A stretch of DNA of 64,000 nt from Aspidiotus rigidus (taxonomy: Eukaryota; Arthropoda; Insecta; Hemiptera; Diaspididae), in contig JAVHKY010000067.1 in the NCBI GenBank assembly GCA_035079385.1, positions 124,001 to 188,000 of the forward strand. The letters are read 5' to 3'. A program made the translations under genes and the position numbers. Under the pieces are notes generated by a model. That model was given only the letters and a program-made list of their open reading frames with translations, had not been told where the DNA came from and did not search any database. Shown here piece by piece: positions 24,112 through 36,800 of the stretch. Every line of letters begins with the position of its first letter. Position 1 is the first letter of the stretch.

Positions 24112-26080
24112 CTATTGAGACGGTTGTTCCTCGATTAATTTTTTGACAGATCCAGAATTGAATCTTCCGCCTTCTCCCCGTATTCTGTTCATAGCATGCT
24201 TATGTCTAGATTCGTGTAAATATTTCTGAAAATGAATGCGAAGAAATTAGATTAGTTGAATGACGACTAACAAGAAATCTAACACACGTTAGAGGGTTGG
24301 TTTCTTGTATTTCATTAATCGAGATTTAAATCATTCTCATGGAACCGAAAATCTACAGAGTAAAGTTCCATCGATTACGACATTTACCTGTCTTCCTTTA
24401 GGTATTTTTCCTAATGCTTCTAATTTGGCTCGAGCTTGTCTTCTCTTTAGTATTCTTTTATATTGCTTTGCATTCACATACAACGGTTCTTCATCTGCAA
24501 ACTCTGGAGTTTTGACGGGCGTAACACCACCAGTACCATTTGGTACAACCTTGACAACCGAAAAAGAGGTGATTTAAAATTTGTGGGGGAAAAAAAACTT
24601 CACCACTGTGTTAGTACATACCATCACAATATTTTGATTTGAATTATTAGATTGAACAGGAGAAGTAGTAGTCGAAGATGCAGCAGTTGCTGCTCCTTGA
24701 GGATTCGCTACTTGAACAACATTACCATTTAAATTTATCACTGTCCAAGGAAAAAAAAAAATTAGTATGCACGATACGAATTTTCTAAATTTTCACGTGA
24801 AATCTCACAGGCAAACGACATTACATAAAGGCTGCGCTGGTTGCTGAATCGTATTTTCTACTTGAACAGTTGCAGGTGGTTGGTAAATAAATGTTTGCCC
24901 GTCAGGTGTTTGAAGAATTTGCGCTTGTTGAGGTATTACTATTTGACTACAGCCTCCTGTCTACAATCAGAATTATATTTTTATACTTATTTGTTCACTA
25001 ATAAGCAATACCATAAATTATACGAACAAGAGCACCAACTTGTAAAGTCGACATGGGAAGAACTTGTAATTGTTGTAACGAAGGATTGGAAGGGGCCGCT
25101 ATTTGTACAGGTTGAGCTTGAGGAACAGCATGGACCACTATATGTTGACCATTCGGTCCTTGTAACACTTGACCAGTTTGAACGACCTGAAATCGAGATT
25201 AGAAAATATAGAATTCGAAGTAAAAATAAATAAATTCTGTTGCGTTTTGGGGATCTTCGAAATAAATTCACGATTAGCGAGATATGAGCAAGAAAGCTCC
25301 TTATGAACAATTGTAAAAAAACAGACAAAAAAAAAATTAGGGTCCGAACTACAACCCATAAGTTGTGTACTACAACACAACCATAAGTTGTGTTTCATCA
25401 GTACAATGAACTTTTTAATTCGTGAAAAGTACAAACTACATCTGTTTTGTTGTACACAATTAAACAACATTTCCGTGGCGTAGAACGAGGTCATTCTAAG
25501 AAATTTTTTATACATATGTTCTTTTTATTTAGTGAGATCTTGCAAAGACCATAGTCCCAGGTGAAAATCCTTTCACAATTAATACTAGTATCGCGAGTTT
25601 ACTAGAAATCTATTCGTTACGGAAGGAATTTCTGAATCAGACATCATCCCTAGAAACTTGAAAATTTTGAAACGCTGTTATCGCGTCCTTAGTATTGCTG
25701 AATTGCGACCAAATAAAAGATCATTAGCTTCTACTAAGTCTAGAAAAAATTAGAACACTATATCATATTACAAGATTCCCGTATACCTCATCTCCCTTCT
25801 CGACCTTTAATTTTCCACTACCTCGATAACAATTGGGAAATGAAGGAGAAAACGTTTGTGACTTCGATTCATTTTTATTTTTCGAAGTCTCGGTGAGGAG
25901 AAGGGAGTCTAAGAGTCATCACACCTCAAACGCTTCAAGCCCAACTAAAAATATTTTCCCGTAAACGTTTTTATCGATATTAAAGATATAAGATCTTACT
26001 TGAACCTGTTGGTTTCCAGCTGCAGTGGGTATGGTTTGCATCATGACTGGCCCATCCGCAGTTAAAGATTGTTCCATCAT
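24112..26080 (-). CDS. NFYA: NF-YA, CCAAT-binding transcription factor subunit A
   Basis: NF-YA joins the NF-YB/NF-YC histone-fold dimer and gives the trimer its sequence-specific grip on CCAAT boxes in the nucleus. Six coding exons join in frame: 26080-26000, 25186-25040, 24960-24825, 24740-24622, 24549-24388 and 24225-24112, giving 252 aa. Residues 1-160 are a Gln/Thr/Val-rich activation region (ILQTPDGQTFIYQPP, INLNGNVVQVANPQG). Residues 181-215 are the NF-YB/YC-binding helix (EEPLYVNAKQYKRILKRRQA, then KLEALGKIPKGR). Residues 216-237 are the DNA-binding part: KYLHESRHKHAMNR then RGEGGRF, with the key Arg-His-x-His at 222-225. The protein is shorter than vertebrate NF-YA (about 347) because the Gln-rich region is compact. 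Five junctions are orderly. The donor after 25040 (CAA|GTTGGT) is weak but is the one that keeps the frame. Plus-strand open frames here are antisense shadows. Confidence 0.95.
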
Positions 26081-26510
26081 TTATCGTCAGCTCGAGAAAT
26101 CGTATCTGAAATTTTAAATCATCATTTTCATTACTTTCGATTAAAGAAACAAACGAAAAATTGAATTCTAATATGCGAGTTTCAATTAACGGATCAGACG
26201 CTCCTACTTGCCAACAAACGATATTAAACTTTGATCGAAGAGTAAACGAATACCGTTTAAATGCATCCCAAATGTGTTCGGCCGATTTTAACTTAGAAAA
26301 ATAATACTACTATACATTCTAATAACTTGTCGGTTCTACCGTGGTTCTACTAAGTAAACGTTATTTCTAGCATGGCCACCATAATTCAGCCGTGAAGTTG
26401 GAAACGAGGTATCCGAAATGTATTTTTTAATACCGATCGAGGATTCTGATATTTGAATTTTAATTGTAAAACGCCAAAATTGATGGTATTGAAGAAACTC
26501 AACTTACATT

Positions 26511-26860
26511 GGATATCCTATAACTCTTCCAGTTTTCTAATGATTGGCTGAAATTTCTATCACCAATGAAACACGAACAAAATCATCATCAAATGCGTTA
26601 TTCGCCAATTCCGATCGGTAAACAAAGCACCAGAATGGAAGATACCCAACAGACATTCGGACATGCAAGCGCGGATGAAATAAATGCAGTGTTACCAATC
26701 TTCTTCACGAAATTTCTTGGAATATTCTAATTTTCTCGCGTGAAAGAACCACACTGACTACTTGAAAGTCACGACGCCGCGCCGAAGCTGAACCCGAATT
26801 CCCGAATGATGAGCCACGAGAACCGCCAATTTTCTTGCTGTCCGGAGAAAGGGGCTTTTT
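26511..26860 (-). promoter_or_regulatory. NF-YA upstream region with CCAAT cluster
   Basis: A strong donor (AT|GTAAGT, reading minus at 26511-26518) marks a likely 5' UTR exon. It could splice to the acceptor about 27 nt before the start codon (tttcag near 26108-26113). Within and above it are six CCAAT pentamers on either strand: 26518-26522 and 26543-26547 (as ATTGG), 26563-26567, 26605-26609, 26695-26699 and 26826-26830. A GC-richer patch at 26770-26800 could hold the start site. Confidence 0.5.
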
Positions 26861-29035
26861 GTATGGTAATCTTAGGCAAAGAGCTCCACCTTACTCATTT
26901 TAGTCAGAATTATATAAGTCAAAATTTTTTATTTTTGCGTCAATGCTCGATGAGATTGATGAGTGATTGACGTGAGATGAGATTGACGTAAAATTCGGCG
27001 CAGGAATCTCATGATAGAATTCATGAAGAATCAGGGTTCTTGTATGATTAGGAGTGCGCGCGTGTGTTTTATCTGTGAACACGTGAGAAAGTGGATATAT
27101 TAGGCTATAGTCTTTTTATTTTCCTTTCAATCTACTCTCATAAGAAAAACACGGGGAGCAAAGATCGATAAGAAATTCAAAAAAAATTAAAAAAGATTGA
27201 GGGAGAAAAAGTTTATATTTTTAATGTTTGATAGGCTACTGAAAATCAACTTTTTCCCCCTCAATTCTTTCTCATTTTTTAAATTTATACCATAGCCTAT
27301 GATTGATTTGTGACCTATGTTTTCTAATGGGGAGCAAATTTGCGATTGAAAATATTTAGGGTTCGTTTGCTGCAGTAATCGATATTTTGTGATCACGAAT
27401 AACTCGGTCTATTATGGAATAATTTTATTCTATTTCAACCTATGGAAATGAAATATTTTTTATTCAAAAATTAGGACGTTTGGGCACGTTCGAAATTGGC
27501 CCCTAATTGATTTTTTATTATATTGATTAGGAAATGCACATTAGGTATTAGATATCTTTCTTGATATTGAAACTTCAGCTCTTTAATGAATAATATAAAC
27601 ATTATTAAAATATTCACTCAATGAAATGAGACTCTATAGTGCGTACCTATTTTGATTTCTAAACAAACGGTGAGCGAAGTCTACATACTCTCGAGCTATA
27701 GGTTTACAATTTTTCCATTAAAAAAAGTTGAATGCTACAGACTTAATAGTTGTATGAAAAAATACAAAATAAGCTTGAAATGAATAGGTTTAATATAGGT
27801 AGATAATTTATTGATGCATTGATAGTTGAGTAGTTGAAAGTTCCATACTCCAAATTTTATCGTGGAATATTTTTGAAAAATTCGAGAAAAATTCTTTTGC
27901 TAAAGTATTCAAAAATTTAAAAAAATATCTAATCCTTTTAGAATTTTTGAAAAATTGAATTTTCGAAACAAAAGAAAATGGGCTACCTAGGCTATGGACC
28001 TTATTTTCAAAGTTGTAAACGCACAGAAAATCTCTTCTACCTACTTCATTAATCTTCAAGCACTGTTGGTGTCTAAGGAACGGACTCGGGCAGGAAAATC
28101 AACTCGGATATGATAAGCACATAGAAATAAAATCAATTCAAACTAGCCAGTCGAGAAATGAAACAGCTATTCATCAATTTTGAATGCAAAGTTTTGATCG
28201 AATTAGGCACTGGCCGATTCAAAGATAAATTTCATGGACTGTGAGCGCAGTGTAAGGGATTACATCTGATTAACTTGAAATGTTATGGTCATGATAGCTC
28301 TAGGAAGGTTGTGTGGCCTGGGTAAGCCTACAAAAAAATGACTACATGATAATTTTATCTTCGCCTATTATAGTCAGTGGCGAGTTTATTAATTAAGACG
28401 TTATAATACTATTGTGTACCTAACCCGTACGTGTTAAACGCGCAAGTTCTTGCCTCGTTCTGACTACACATATCATGATCTAAAAAACGATTCTTCAGAA
28501 TATTTTTGCATGAACGATCGAATAAATTAATAGCTGAATTAAAATTCGTTTGATTTCGATTAGATACTCCAGATCTTAGCATTTATTCAAGGTTCAAATG
28601 TCTACCTTATTAAACTACCGATTACATAAAAGAGAAAAAAAATTTATCTTGAACCGCCATCAGAGTTCACCTACTTTAATTTGAACCACTAAAATTAAAA
28701 ATGAAGCCGGAAAGAGCAGGGTACCCCAACACAAACTCTATCAATAAAATGAGCTTCACGGAATTCGATGATGATCAACAAATTTTATAATTTTATTTTT
28801 TATAATACAACTATTTCTTCTAAAATAGGAAAGTGATTTCCTCCGTCCAACACTGGAACAGGAAAGTGAAGCGCAACTTGAATTTTAGCGGGATTTTTGA
28901 AGATACTTGGTAGAAGGGGTTTGAGCAACTTTGCAGATTTTCGCCTCAGTACCATTTGTTGCACAACTTACCGACAACAAAAATTAATAATGAATATCGT
29001 ATTTAAATAGGCTGAATCGAATATATAAGTGTCAT

Positions 29036-29268
29036 GGGAAACCCAGGCATAAGTCGGCATGGTAAAAGCTCCTTGTGTAACTTTCTTCGTCAAATGAAGT
29101 CTGTCGCCCACTAGAATAAGATTTCATGCGTTCGAGATTTTCATCATTGACTTCCATGATCCTTTAATCAAACATTATAAACAACTTTCTCCGCGTAAAA
29201 TAATCCTTACATAAGAGCCAGTTTTACACGGAGAGCTTTTACCATGCCGACTTATGCCTGGGTTTCCC
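29036..29268. mobile_element. MITE with 36-bp perfect terminal inverted repeats
   Basis: 29036-29071 is the exact reverse complement of 29233-29268 (GGGAAACCCAGGCATAAG at the left end). The element is 233 bp with no coding capacity. The right flank begins TTAA while the left flank is TCAT, so a target duplication is not evident and the superfamily is undetermined. The perfect termini suggest recent activity. Confidence 0.75.
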
Positions 29269-30605
29269 TTAACACATCACAGTGGTTTGAGAGTAAAGAA
29301 CTGATAATTATATCTAAAAGAATTGCTCCTGATCATACGCCTTCGCATAAGTACTTTTTTTGTTATTCCATACAATTTCAATTGTCGTAATGTTTTTCTT
29401 TTTCTATTATTCATAATATTATAACCGAAATGATTTTTATTTTATTTAAAATAATATGATTGAATTGATGAGGAAAATGACATGTATTTTGAAACGTTTC
29501 AATAAAATACCTACTAAAAAGACAGAAAAAAATACTCGTAATTATGCTAATAAATAGATCACTTACATAAAAATGTATTTCAAGATTAATAGATGTATTT
29601 TTTTTTTTTATATCGGAAAAGAAAAAAAAAAATTGTATTATCCAAACAATACAAATGACTCTTATTGGCTTCTTGGTCTTCATATCGTAGGCATTTTCAT
29701 TAGTTTTTGCGCGTAAAGTTCTCAAGATGAATTTCTCGGCAGGCCTACAATAAAACGAGCGAAAATTCTATTTGACGAGGTAACGTTTCAACGAGTGGAT
29801 ATCTACGCTACTTAGAAAAATTATTGCAATAATTTAATTTTATTAATCGGATTCTAGGATGAGAAAAGTACATCTTTTAACCGCGAGAAATTGAATGTAG
29901 GTACAGCATGATGTAATTAAGTCACGTTTTGAAACCAGCGAAACTATTGTTTGGTATCATTTTATATGTACCTAGGTATAATTTTCCTGCGCAAATTATT
30001 TACAGGACATCGTGTTCTGTTACGTAAGCTCGTCAAAATTATTTTTAACAACCAATTTAATTGAGTCATGACTGCACGAGAATATTTCACATTGAAACGA
30101 CTTATCTTTCATAAGAAATCTATTTTGTACATTGTACCGCAATTTTCTCGTATATCATACCCTCCTAAAGTAAGTTTATAATTTATGGTCAGCGCTTATT
30201 ATTTTCATCTCTCGGTTCAGTAAGTATAATGAATTGTAAGGTTACTATTTCTCTTCATTTTAAATTGTGCGCAGTGTATAAATGAATGGCCTGATGTGTT
30301 GTGTGTATACGTACGGTTAGAGGAAAAAATTTTGACAGTCGAGTCAAGATGAAAAAAAACTTAAAAGATTTAAATCTTGCATGGTGAATGAAGAATACAT
30401 CAGGAAATCTAGTGTATAGGTGGGTAGGTAAAAAGAATACCATCCCTCTCGTTACAGTTAGTAAGATCCATCGTAGGTAATATTAATTTCCAATGTCGAA
30501 GGCGCAAAATAGGTTTTCGCATGACTTGAAGAGTTAAACTTCGTTTCACGGAAATTTTATTATCATGAATATTTCCGAGCCCATTGTTCTGTTTTGGATA
30601 GTTTT

Positions 30606-30772
30606 CAGGCGCGGATCCACAAAGGAGGGAAATGGGGGAACTTTCCCCCCCTAAAAATTCCAAAAAAATCTGTAGTATCGAAGAAAATGTAAAAAAAAAA
30701 AAAAAAAAAAGGTCCTTTGGACTTTTTTTGAATTATTTCTCCTCCCAAAGTGATCATCTGGATCCGCGCCTG
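30606..30772. mobile_element. Short MITE, CAGGCGCGGATCCA termini
   Basis: 14-bp perfect inverted termini (CAGGCGCGGATCCA at 30606, complement ending 30772) enclose 167 bp with a poly(A) run. The CAGG(C/G)GCGGATCCA type end is typical of hAT-like MITEs in animals. Target duplication is not clean (flanks ATAGTTTT and AGTTTCAG). Confidence 0.7.
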
Positions 30773-30993
30773 AGTTTCAGCTTTTCTCTACAGAAATTTC
30801 TAGATATCTTTAAACCTAGAATTCTTTCAATTTGCGACTCGGTTGTAGTTGATGTAAATGCGATGCATGATACAAGATTTGAGGTTGAAATTTTACTCAC
30901 ACGACTGTTCTGGAAAACGTCATCCAGGGCTGAAGAATCGTTGCTTGGTCGAAGAATAGATTTTCAGAACCGTAAAAAAATAATGATATTAAG

Positions 30994-31535
30994 CAGAGCC
31001 CGGATTTTTCGGTACTAAAAATAAAAAGTTTTGGCACTTAATATTGCATTTTCGGCATTATTCGGCATTTAAAAGAAAAAAATAAAAAAACATTCGTGTT
31101 TAGTGCTTTTACAAATTCACGCCTAGAATTATCCAATTTACAATCAAAATTACATGATTTTGACCAAAATAAACGCATTTTGGGGATTGAACTCATCAAA
31201 AAAAAAATCCTAGTAGGTAACCTTTCAATCAAAATATTTTATTTTCAAAAAAAAGTCAATTTTCACCATGATTTCTGAATTTTAAGTAAAATTCAGCTAA
31301 TTTTGTCCGAAATTACCAATATAATATTGGACGATACCTATCTAACAAAATGGTCATTTTCGGCCTTATTCGGCTTTAAACCACGTTCTCGGCATTTATT
31401 CCATTTTCGGCATTTTTCGGGAAGATGAAATTTGTTTTACAGGCCCCATTATCCATAAAATGAACTTCTATCTGATTTTCAAGCTTTCCGCCCTTAGCAA
31501 AATGATTCGACAAATGCAGATGAATCCAGGCTCTG
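30994..31535. mobile_element. hAT-like MITE, CAGAGCC termini
   Basis: The left end CAGAGCCCGGATT (30994) pairs with the right end AATCCAGGCTCTG (31535), 12 of 13 bases. Flanking octamers ATATTAAG (30986-30993) and ATAATGAG (31536-31543) match at 6 of 8, consistent with an old 8-bp duplication. The interior repeats a 'ttttcggcattattcggc' word near both ends. Confidence 0.6.
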
Positions 31536-33240
31536 ATAATGAGGAATCGTTCATTATTTTATGGAAAGACAAAATCGCAACGCAAAAAATGAAGATCATT
31601 TTTTCATGTCTGTTTCTCTTCTTTATATTAACAGCCTAGTATATAGTATAGGTTGCTTGGCTATAATGGGCTTATTCGCTCGGTTCATCAACCTCTTGCT
31701 CCCTTTTTAGTTTTGTACACGCTTAGTATATTGTAGTTGACCAACTTTCGAGCTCACTCCCTTTCTTGTTTACCTCTCGCCTCCTTCAAAGCTTTCAATA
31801 TGATGATAAGGTAAGAATTTGGTTTTCTTTTCCTACGCTGTTGGCTCTTTTTTTTTCTCAAAAATAGCTCAAAGCACTTTTCATACATATAGCTCCGAAG
31901 TTGAAATTTTTCGAAAACTCTCCACTAAATCGAATCTGCTGTCGGAAAGCTATGGTCATTTTCAGAAATTTTCAAGGTCTCTTGACTAGGTAAGACCCTC
32001 CAACCTTCTTGAAAACTCAATTTACCGGACGGATGGAGGCAGAAGTCGAAATTTTTTCAAGTCTCATATCGTTCAGGAGTTGAAATCGTTTCCAAGTCTT
32101 TAAAGTAGCTCAGAGCTCCCTTTCCTTTGAATAGCTATGTTACTTTTAGAAATTTCTCAAGTTCCTTGGATACCTAGAATTACCTTCAAAAACCTTCCCG
32201 GTGTTTGCTCACCCTTCGTCATGCAAATGCTGTCGGCATTTCAGGCCGGTCAAAGCCCTTGCCCTCTTGAGAACTAGAATTCGTCGGAATGATGGCAGAT
32301 GGTAGATGTTCATCCCAAATCAAACCTCATAAAACAAATTTCCTACTAGGAAGTATCTAGCTACAAAAAATATCGACTCCAATACCATTTATAGCGCGAA
32401 TCATACATTTTTATTCTTTTAGTGCATAATAAGTGATCTTTGTTACACCATGTTATGTATTTGTTTTTATCTTCCGAACTCTAATTAATTACACTCATTC
32501 GTAACTCTGCTCAGTATTCTTATATTTCAATCTTTTTATACTATCCCAACTTATATTGATAACATTACAGTGTTGCCAGTTAGCATGGTGTAACAATCTT
32601 GATCATCGGTAAATCCATAACTTACTGTTGATATGATTGAGCGACAATGCAAAACTTTTCTTCGGCCTCTGAAACCGATAAAATTTCTTGGCTTTGTTGT
32701 CGTCATATTATGTGGATTTGACATTCACTGATACAACGTTTGGGTACTACGTATTAAAGATTATTTTGCGAGGGGAAATCAACGACTTTTTTGATAGTAA
32801 GAAGAAGCTCTCACGCTTTCCACTGAATTTACTTTTCTTTTTCTCTTCATTTTTTATGTTTTTTTGAAAGCATATCCGTGAGTTCCCCTACCCGTTTAAT
32901 CCGACCCTGATTCTTGACTCAGTCTTGATTCATTCTTATGGTATTCGCAAATTCTGAGCAGTTGAAAATCAGAACTTTCATGCTGAAAGTATCCAGGCGA
33001 ATGAAAAGCGTCTTGAGCGCCAGTTGTTCATGATTTGTGATAATGTAAGATGAATTGCTAGCGATAGTTGATTAAAATGAGACAATCGATTGTTTCGCCC
33101 ACATAGTCCCTTGTCTTCGCCTTCCATACCGTAATAAGCAATAAAGGGCTTCAAAGTTGAAGGTTTAATTTAACCAACGATGTATGAGGTCCGAAAATTA
33201 AAATTTTTTCAATACGAGTAAGAAAAGGGGTACTAAATTT

Positions 33241-33892
33241 TTACAAGTATTTACTCTTCGTTCAAAGTTTTCCCTCAAACAATTTTATTGTTCCAAATTC
33301 CACTCTAGTATGACTCTATTTCTCCAGTTTCGCTCGGATTCCATAAAACAATAATTTTCAGAATAATAAGATGCTTTATTGAAAACACAATGTTCATTAG
33401 CACCTAGCGCGCGTATGATGTAGATAGAGGAACACATCGCGATCATTTTCTTTTTGAGAATATTCACAAAAAAATAATCAGTATAGAACTACGAAAAACG
33501 TAATCTCAATAATTCGTACGCGATATAATTATTACCTATACGCTTAATAATAATTATCATCATTAACATACGTAAGATGCAAAGGGAAAAAAAGTGTATC
33601 AATTATATATTAAAGTATATTAAAAAAATGATATATTACACGGTATTCGTTCGCTCTCACATTGACCCTTAAAACGAAAAATGAAAAACGAAGGAGAAGA
33701 AAAAATTTAAAAAAAAAATGAAAGTTGAATATTATCGTCGCTCTCATCGATATTTCTTCAACATAATTATTAGATCTTTTTCTTTCTTTCTCCTTATTCT
33801 TTTTTTTTTTTTTTTCTTTTTTTCGTTCGTAAGTATAAATAAATTATAATTTATTTTTGGTTTTTTCTCTTATTTATTTTCCTTCTTCATCT
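33241..33892 (-). other. Likely 3' UTR of the pinocchio-like gene
   Basis: This is the stretch just downstream of the stop codon on the minus strand. It is very AT-rich, with an A/G-rich tract (as pyrimidines on the plus strand at 33776-33830) and several possible AATAAA signals close to the stop. The true poly(A) site is not determined. Confidence 0.35.
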
Positions 33893-36800
33893 TCAGTAAT
33901 TGTTCGCACTTATACGGTTGAACAGTTTAGGATCTTTGTCGGAGGAGGATACAGGTTTACAAATGCTGGTTTCGGTCTTTTTGGTCATGTTCATGCTGAA
34001 ACCACACTCGCCCATCCAACGAGCTTTGCCACTGGCGTGCGACTGTAACAAAGAAAAACAAAAGAGGTTTCTATTAGAATCGTTTCGCATACAACTTAGC
34101 AATTAACATATGTTCTAATCTGGAAAATGGATGTCATTGAACATGGACGATAGTGCCGATTCTCTAGATCTATCCCTACAAAATGATGTCTTCGATTAAT
34201 TTGTTCGCTGTTTATTTTGTAGGTAACACCACAACTGCACATTAAATACCATGTACAGTATGAAGAATTGGCCAAATAAATTTCATTATCTGTTACAGGA
34301 AACGATCTTGCACGCATTACTCGTTACGCGTGTATGTACGATGTAAAATTCACGTAAATGAGGAAGGAAAAATTCGTCGTCGAGATTACGTAAGCACAAT
34401 TCACAATAGTATAGATCAATGATTTCAGTATTTACCAACATTTTTAGTACAGCGCACGTAGGAGGCCAACAATTTTATCATTACTGACCACTCATGCGAT
34501 AGCTAATAACAAGCAGAGATTGCCTTCAAATACCGGAATATGCTGTCGCGGTTAAATAACATCCCTGCAACCGAATTTCTACCTCACAGTAGCTGCTCCG
34601 AAGACCAAGACAGTGAGGATAAGACTATAGTACGAGTACTTTGAGCCCTAGAGAAGATCAAAATTCGAAAATTCAGAAATTTGTACAAATAAATAATTTA
34701 TCACATTCGAAAGACCAACGAAATTCAAAATGAAATCGTAAAAATCGAAAATTATAAAGATCGAAGAAAAGTTTCAAGAAATCGAAGAATACAAAAAATT
34801 GAAAATATTTTCAGCTAAATAGCCATTACCAAACGACACACAAAATAGAACTGAGCTATAGGTACGAAGAAAAAAAGGGAAAGGAATGAGAGAAGAAAAT
34901 AGAATTAGACAAGTGGTTACAGGAAAATTAGAATGATTCAGAGCCATTAGGAGAAGGAGAAAAACTGTTGAACTTCTCGATTAAATCATCCTCAGGGAGG
35001 AAACGATTTGAAAGTATCGAATGTCGAACAATCTGGATGTGCTCAAAGGTGAACCGTCGCCGGAAAGAATTCTCTGAATGGAGCAAGATTTTTGATTGTA
35101 CCTTCGTGTAGCCACAGAATTTTTGCTATGATCTTGCTACATAGGTCAGATGGGTAACGAGGAAAGAAGAGCAGCAGAAAATATGGTATTACAGACTCGA
35201 AAGTATGGCACTGAAAAGTGAAGAGGCCGGCAATTGAGTTGGAATGTCATGAGCAAGGAAGAGAATGTGCAACCTAAAATTTTCACCAAGGCGCCAGTAC
35301 AAGAATATAAGTGCCTCTCCATCTTCATAAAGCATCAAATCAATCGTAATTCATCGATGATGTATACCTCGTCAGGATTCAATCAATACCAATACCAGTT
35401 TCTGTAAGATGACCAGCTGGACCATATATTCTGAACTATCTGTGAACTGTTTTCAAATCTCGTTTGAGCATACTTGGAGTATAGACCGATTCCACAGTGA
35501 CGTCACGACACTGATAACAGTGATCACTGAGCAAAGAATACACGCATATGTGTTCGATATTATTCGATACCACAATAGTGGGTTCAATTGCCTTATCGAT
35601 TCTCATAAGAATACACAGGGAACGTTTCGATCACACATTGATATCCCAAAATAAGAAATAAATAAGGAACCAAAGGTTCATATTTAGAATCCAGAAGTTC
35701 TAGAGAATTCAAAAATGTATCGTTGTTTCCTTGTTTATTTCTCGTTTTAATGTATTAATGAATGATCGAAACGTTCTCCATGTATTCTTATGAGATCTTG
35801 AATGATGGCTGACCCAAAGCTAGCAGCAGAGAACAAGCATTCGACCAGAAATAAAGGTTTTGACGTCACGTGGAATCGGTCTATAATCCTAATTATACTA
35901 CCCAACAACTGAGCACACACTTCCTTAGAGCACAGACTGTCGATCAAGCGTCAGATTCCAAGTCCAAACTGGGTACCATACCGCCCGAATAAGTTAGATA
36001 CCTGTCTCGCCATTTAACATTTCTATCTGGAACAACTGCAATAACGGATCCCCATTAGCACTGCTCAACACAAAGCCGCAGCTACGAATTCCCAGAATCT
36101 TGCCCCGCAGGGCTTATTTCCCTCGCAGTGCCCCTCGGACAGAGCAGCCTCTACACCACCGCAACAAGAGGTTGATCGGACCTTTGTTTTGGATTTGTGA
36201 GACAAACTCCAGGCATTCCCAAATCGGTATCGCCGTACCTGAGTGAGTCTGCCAACCAGCGAGACTCCGGGCTCCTAGCTGAAGAAATTGCGACAAAAAG
36301 AGTATTTGATGTTCATACTTCTAAATATAGGCCCTTTTTCGAAGAGGCTCTTGGAAATACCGCCTGTTGAACGTAAATCATTTGTAGAAATACTAAACGA
36401 AATAGCGAGAAAAGAAAACACGAATGAAATCGTATTTAGTTATGAAAATATACCGACGACAGCACGAGGCACAGAAAAACATAATCGTTCTGTCGGACAG
36501 CGTAATCCAGTTCTAATTTACTGCACACATGATAATACATACAATTTGCTCAAGTCGAGGCTAAATTTTTGCAGACACTCAGCACTAAATTCAATAGCGA
36601 ATTACAAATACGGAACAAACGCATGCACGCAGTATAGTCGGTGCTGTACCCGGCCTCGGATCTAAAGTTAAAGGTCAACGAAATATTTGCACAAAAATTT
36701 ACACAACGTGATGCGTATACGTTTATGTTTACTTGTACTTATCAAGTAGGGGTCAATTCACCATGCAGAAAGTATAGAATTTAAAACGAGAAAAAAAAAA

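Larger units (their letters stand above)
26861..33240. other. Intergenic region with MITEs, no recognised gene
   Basis: Apart from the three MITEs listed separately, this is AT-rich with only short open frames. 31640-32400 has phrases such as 'gaaatttttcgaaaactc' and 'cctccaacc(t)' in the style of the decayed repeats near 52960-53130 and 55560-55950, so it is probably old repeat sequence. Confidence 0.4.

Noticed and set aside
24305..25233. Plus-strand ORFs over NF-YA exons
   Set aside because: They are antisense to the NF-YA exons, which carry unmistakable family motifs and correct splice sites on the minus strand.
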